From an uncultured Eggerthella sp. (lineage in GTDB: Bacteria > Actinomycetota > Coriobacteriia > Coriobacteriales > Eggerthellaceae), in contig UQLU01000001.1 in assembly GCA_900542065.1 (NCBI GenBank), forward strand, positions 124,001-188,000: DNA of 64,000 nt, in the 5' to 3' direction. Under the pieces are notes generated by a model, which saw only the letters and a program-made list of their open reading frames with translations, was not told the origin of the DNA and did not search any database. Position numbers and translations under genes: made by a program. Each line of letters starts with the position of its first letter. Position 1 is the stretch's first letter. Positions 61,670 to 64,000 of this stretch are shown here, in pieces.

Positions 61670-62809
61670 TTAGCGGTTAGAGTCATCGGGTTGTATGGGT
61701 ATAGAGATGATAAGTTCAGTTGGTTTTGCTTTGAATGAAATTTCAACCGAATCACTAAGGTAATAGGCCTCCGCAAGAGCAGAATATGCCCTTCGTATCT
61801 CTTTGGTAAATTCATCAATATCCTCTTTGGCGAATTTAAGTCGTTTAGACGTGTTGATGGTTTGCCTCTTGCTGGGTAGTGGTATTCCCTCTTGGCCTAA
61901 CTTTACCTGTGAATCTGCATTACTACTCACTGATTCGGAAGAAGTTTTAGAGGGGCTTGAGAGTAACTCTATGTGAAGTGGCAGCGGTTTTATTTCTCCA
62001 CCGATGATTCTATGAGCTGTTCTTGTAGATATAGGAAAACTAAGTTCTGTTGCTAAGGTTGCAAGTGAATCAGCGTCGAGAGCATAGGCAAAACGCTCGA
62101 AATAAGGCGTAGTTTCGTTATAGGAATCAAATACTTTCGTTAATTGTGCTGCAGCATTAGTACCGAGATTATATAAAGTAGCAACAATAGATGCGCAACT
62201 TCCGAAATATACTGAAATCCGATTGCGCTCTTCAATTGCAAATTCGAGAACGGTTCTAATTATGTTGTGTGGACCGCGAAGGACGGATTTACCTTGTGAA
62301 TCCTGAATAATATGGGGAACGGTGGATTGGTCCTTTTTTTCAGGAAGGCTTGTAAGGTCTGTTTCGATATGAAAGACCGATCCTAATCCAGGCCGAGAAG
62401 CAATAATGGAAGCTAGTTCGGTATTCTGTTTAATCGAATAAAGGGCCATGCCTCTTCCATGAACCCCCCATTTATCATCCCTAAATGAATCCAACTTGGA
62501 AGTAACAAAAGGTTCGAATACTACTTCATGCATTGAAGCAGGAATTCCATCTCCGTTATCAAGAATTGTGATAAAGCGTTTAGATTCTTCAGTCCAGGTT
62601 GATACAAATAAAGCATGGGCATGAGCATCTCGCGAATTTCTCAGAAGTTCGATAATGATATCTTCGGTTGAGCGTATATCTTGTTTTGCCTGGCGACGTT
62701 GAGCCTCAGCAGCACGAAGACGAACGTATCCGTTTCCCAAATCATCTTGAACGCGAAGGTACTGTTCTCCCGATATGTTTTCAATAAAGTTTTCGAGCGA
62801 GGAATCCAT
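61670..62809 (-). CDS. Stand-alone GHKL (HATPase_c) protein
   Basis: 379 residues. An ATP-binding GHKL domain occupies ~45-155: N box IIIELLRNSRDAHAHA (Glu54, Asn58), G1 DNGDGIP (Asp84), G2 WGVHGRGMALYSI. There is no histidine-phosphoacceptor domain, sensor or receiver, so it is not a classical kinase; the N-box Glu suggests real ATP hydrolysis as in MutL, Hsp90 or gyrase B. Residues 185-270 are helical (AIEERNRISVYFGSCASIVATLYNLG) and a Ser-rich linker (~285-325) precedes a last helical segment. Lies between rny and spoVS, where ymdB stands in Bacillus. I do not recognise a named family. Confidence 0.85.
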   Translation of the reverse strand: MDSSLENFIENISGEQYLRVQDDLGNGYVRLRAAEAQRRQAKQDIRSTEDIIIELLRNSRDAHAHALFVSTWTEESKRFITILDNGDGIPASMHEVVFEPFVTSKLDSFRDDKWGVHGRGMALYSIKQNTELASIIASRPGLGSVFHIETDLTSLPEKKDQSTVPHIIQDSQGKSVLRGPHNIIRTVLEFAIEERNRISVYFGSCASIVATLYNLGTNAAAQLTKVFDSYNETTPYFERFAYALDADSLATLATELSFPISTRTAHRIIGGEIKPLPLHIELLSSPSKTSSESVSSNADSQVKLGQEGIPLPSKRQTINTSKRLKFAKEDIDEFTKEIRRAYSALAEAYYLSDSVEISFKAKPTELIISIPIQPDDSNR

Positions 62810-62821
62810 GTCATATTCCTA

Positions 62822-62854
62822 AAAAAGAAGCGCCTTTGCCAAATGCAAAGGCGC
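62822..62854 (-). terminator. Terminator after rny
   Basis: GCGCCTTTGC (62830-62839), loop CAAAT, GCAAAGGCGC (62845-62854), a perfect 10-bp stem; on the minus strand it is followed by TTCTTTTTTA. It separates rny from the GHKL ATPase gene, although the ATPase start is only about 20 bp beyond it. Confidence 0.88.
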
Positions 62855-62871
62855 AAATAAATGCATAGAAC

Positions 62872-64000
62872 TTACTTTGCGTAATCAACAGATCTTGTTT
62901 CGCGAATAACAACAACCTTAACCTGACCAGGATATTTAGTTTCATCTTCGATCTGTTTAGCGATATCATGCGCCAAGACAGTAGCATGCGCTTCGTCGAC
63001 TTCTTCAGGAGTTACAATTACGCGCACTTCACGACCTGCCTGGATAGCATGAGTGCGTTCAACACCGGGATAGGAATTTGCAATTTCTTCAAGCTTTTCG
63101 AGGCGCTTAATGTAGGATTCAATATTTTCCTTACGAGCGCCAGGACGAGCAGCAGAAACAGCATCAGCAGCCTGTACAAGAACGTCAACAACAGAATGTG
63201 GTTCAACATCATTGTGGTGAGCTTCAATAGCATGAACGATTAAAGGTTCTTCGCCGTAGCGTCGTGCCAAATCAGCACCAATTACCGCATGAGATCCTTC
63301 GATTTCATGATCTACCGCTTTACCGATGTCGTGAAGAAGACCAGCGCGCTTTGCAGGAATTGGGTCGAGTCCAAGTTCAGATGCCATCATTGAACAAAGA
63401 TAAGCAACCTCTAAAGAATGGTTTAATACATTTTGCCCATAAGAGGTTCGATAACGTAATCTGCCCAGAATCTTTTCGAGTTCTGGATGAAGATCATGAA
63501 TGCCGGTGTCAAAAGTAGCTTGTGCAGCGGCATCTTTAATCTGTTGATTAACGTACTTTTCTGCTTTATGGAACATCTCTTCAATACGAGCAGGATGAAT
63601 TCGCCCATCACTGATGAGGTTCTGCATGGTAACACTTGCAATCTCACGACGAACAGGATCATGCGAAGAAACCGTAACGCATTCGGGAGTGTCGTCAATA
63701 ATCAAATTGGTGCCCGTAATTTGTTCGAAGGATCGAATATTACGGCCCTCGCGACCAATAATGCGTCCCTTAAGATCATCAGATGGAATATGAATCGTAG
63801 AAACGGTAATTTGTGAAGTATAGTCAGCTGCAAGACGCTGAATAGCAACACTTAAAATCTCACGAGCCTTTTTATCAGCTTCAGCTTTTGTGCGTGTTTC
63901 AGCGTCTCTAATGATGGCTGCAGATTCATGAACTACGTCTTCTTTTAAACCATCAAGCAATTCAGTCTTTGCTTCTTCAGAAGTAAGCCCAGCAACACGC
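62872..64000 (-). CDS. rny: Ribonuclease Y, N-terminally cut by window end
   Basis: RNase Y is a membrane-anchored endonuclease that starts mRNA decay. The frame stays open to the window edge ([15 protein letters not shown] precedes the TTG at 63960), so the membrane anchor and coiled coil lie outside. Visible parts: end of the coiled coil ([23 protein letters not shown]), KH domain ([35 protein letters not shown]) and HD domain ([54 protein letters not shown]). It ends [10 protein letters not shown] as usual. Confidence 0.96.
   Translation of the reverse strand, partial: RVAGLTSEEAKTELLDGLKEDVVHESAAIIRDAETRTKAEADKKAREILSVAIQRLAADYTSQITVSTIHIPSDDLKGRIIGREGRNIRSFEQITGTNLIIDDTPECVTVSSHDPVRREIASVTMQNLISDGRIHPARIEEMFHKAEKYVNQQIKDAAAQATFDTGIHDLHPELEKILGRLRYRTSYGQNVLNHSLEVAYLCSMMASELGLDPIPAKRAGLLHDIGKAVDHEIEGSHAVIGADLARRYGEEPLIVHAIEAHHNDVEPHSVVDVLVQAADAVSAARPGARKENIESYIKRLEKLEEIANSYPGVERTHAIQAGREVRVIVTPEEVDEAHATVLAHDIAKQIEDETKYPGQVKVVVIRETRSVDYAK

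Overview
The window reads as a chromosomal segment of a low-to-mid G+C anaerobic Gram-positive bacterium, most likely a gut-type Coriobacteriia (Actinomycetota, probably Eggerthellaceae). This assignment is inference. It rests on the mix of Gram-positive/actinobacterial traits (CGAAC-N4-GTTCG LexA boxes, an EF-G-like second EF-G, AIM24, VanW, SpoVS, RNase Y, a LuxR regulator with a membrane N-terminus) and strict-anaerobe metabolism (acyl-CoA dehydratase activase fusion, Ech-type hydrogenase, indolepyruvate:ferredoxin oxidoreductase, CaiC/CaiD-like CoA enzymes). Genes are densely packed and no rRNA, tRNA, CRISPR array or transposase was seen.

Layout. 1-14.5 kb: a 5'-cut membrane protein, then infC-rpmI-rplT (infC appears to start at ATA behind a leader with an attenuator-like hairpin), a trigger-factor-like protein without a PPIase domain, an EF-G-like GTPase behind a structured leader, a GH25 lysozyme, glmS, acpS-nnrD, ligA, tlyA and an AIM24 protein. 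14.5-29.2 kb: a UPF0210 protein, a TetR regulator coupled to a 1562-residue acyl-CoA dehydratase activase fusion, a TSUP exporter, divergent ilvA/ridA, rsmI, an MFS transporter, a 199-bp inverted-repeat element, an azoreductase-like flavoprotein, larE and mnmA. 29.2-35.8 kb: a decayed LuxR pseudogene, a structured intergenic region, a CaiC-like CoA ligase, a double-hotdog MaoC hydratase and an MFS transporter, with a CaiD-like enoyl-CoA hydratase convergent to them.

36.1-41.6 kb is a complete six-gene Ech-type [NiFe] hydrogenase operon in echABCDEF order, with all four NiFe-binding cysteines. 41.7-44.8 kb: a CDP-alcohol phosphatidyltransferase and a VanW cell-wall protein. 44.95-52.7 kb is one long co-directional block: phenylacetate-CoA ligase, ACT protein, D,D-carboxypeptidase, zinc-ribbon/FHA protein, iorA, iorB, ACT protein, phenylacetate-CoA ligase. 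It suggests oxidative decarboxylation of arylpyruvates to aryl-acetyl-CoA, with reduced ferredoxin that the Ech complex could reoxidise to H2 while conserving energy.

52.8-64 kb: gluQ, menA and a hotdog thioesterase (menaquinone), dut and nrdR, then a LexA divergon in which lexA and a small tail-anchored membrane protein face each other across three SOS boxes and two overlapping promoters. The last part is a minus-strand run rny - GHKL ATPase - spoVS - miaB - miaA - hflX; rny is cut by the window end.

Most worth following: the LexA-controlled tail-anchored protein (candidate SOS division inhibitor), the GHKL ATPase between rny and spoVS, the IOR/PaaK/ACT block with two envelope/signalling genes inside it, and the 199-bp inverted-repeat element.
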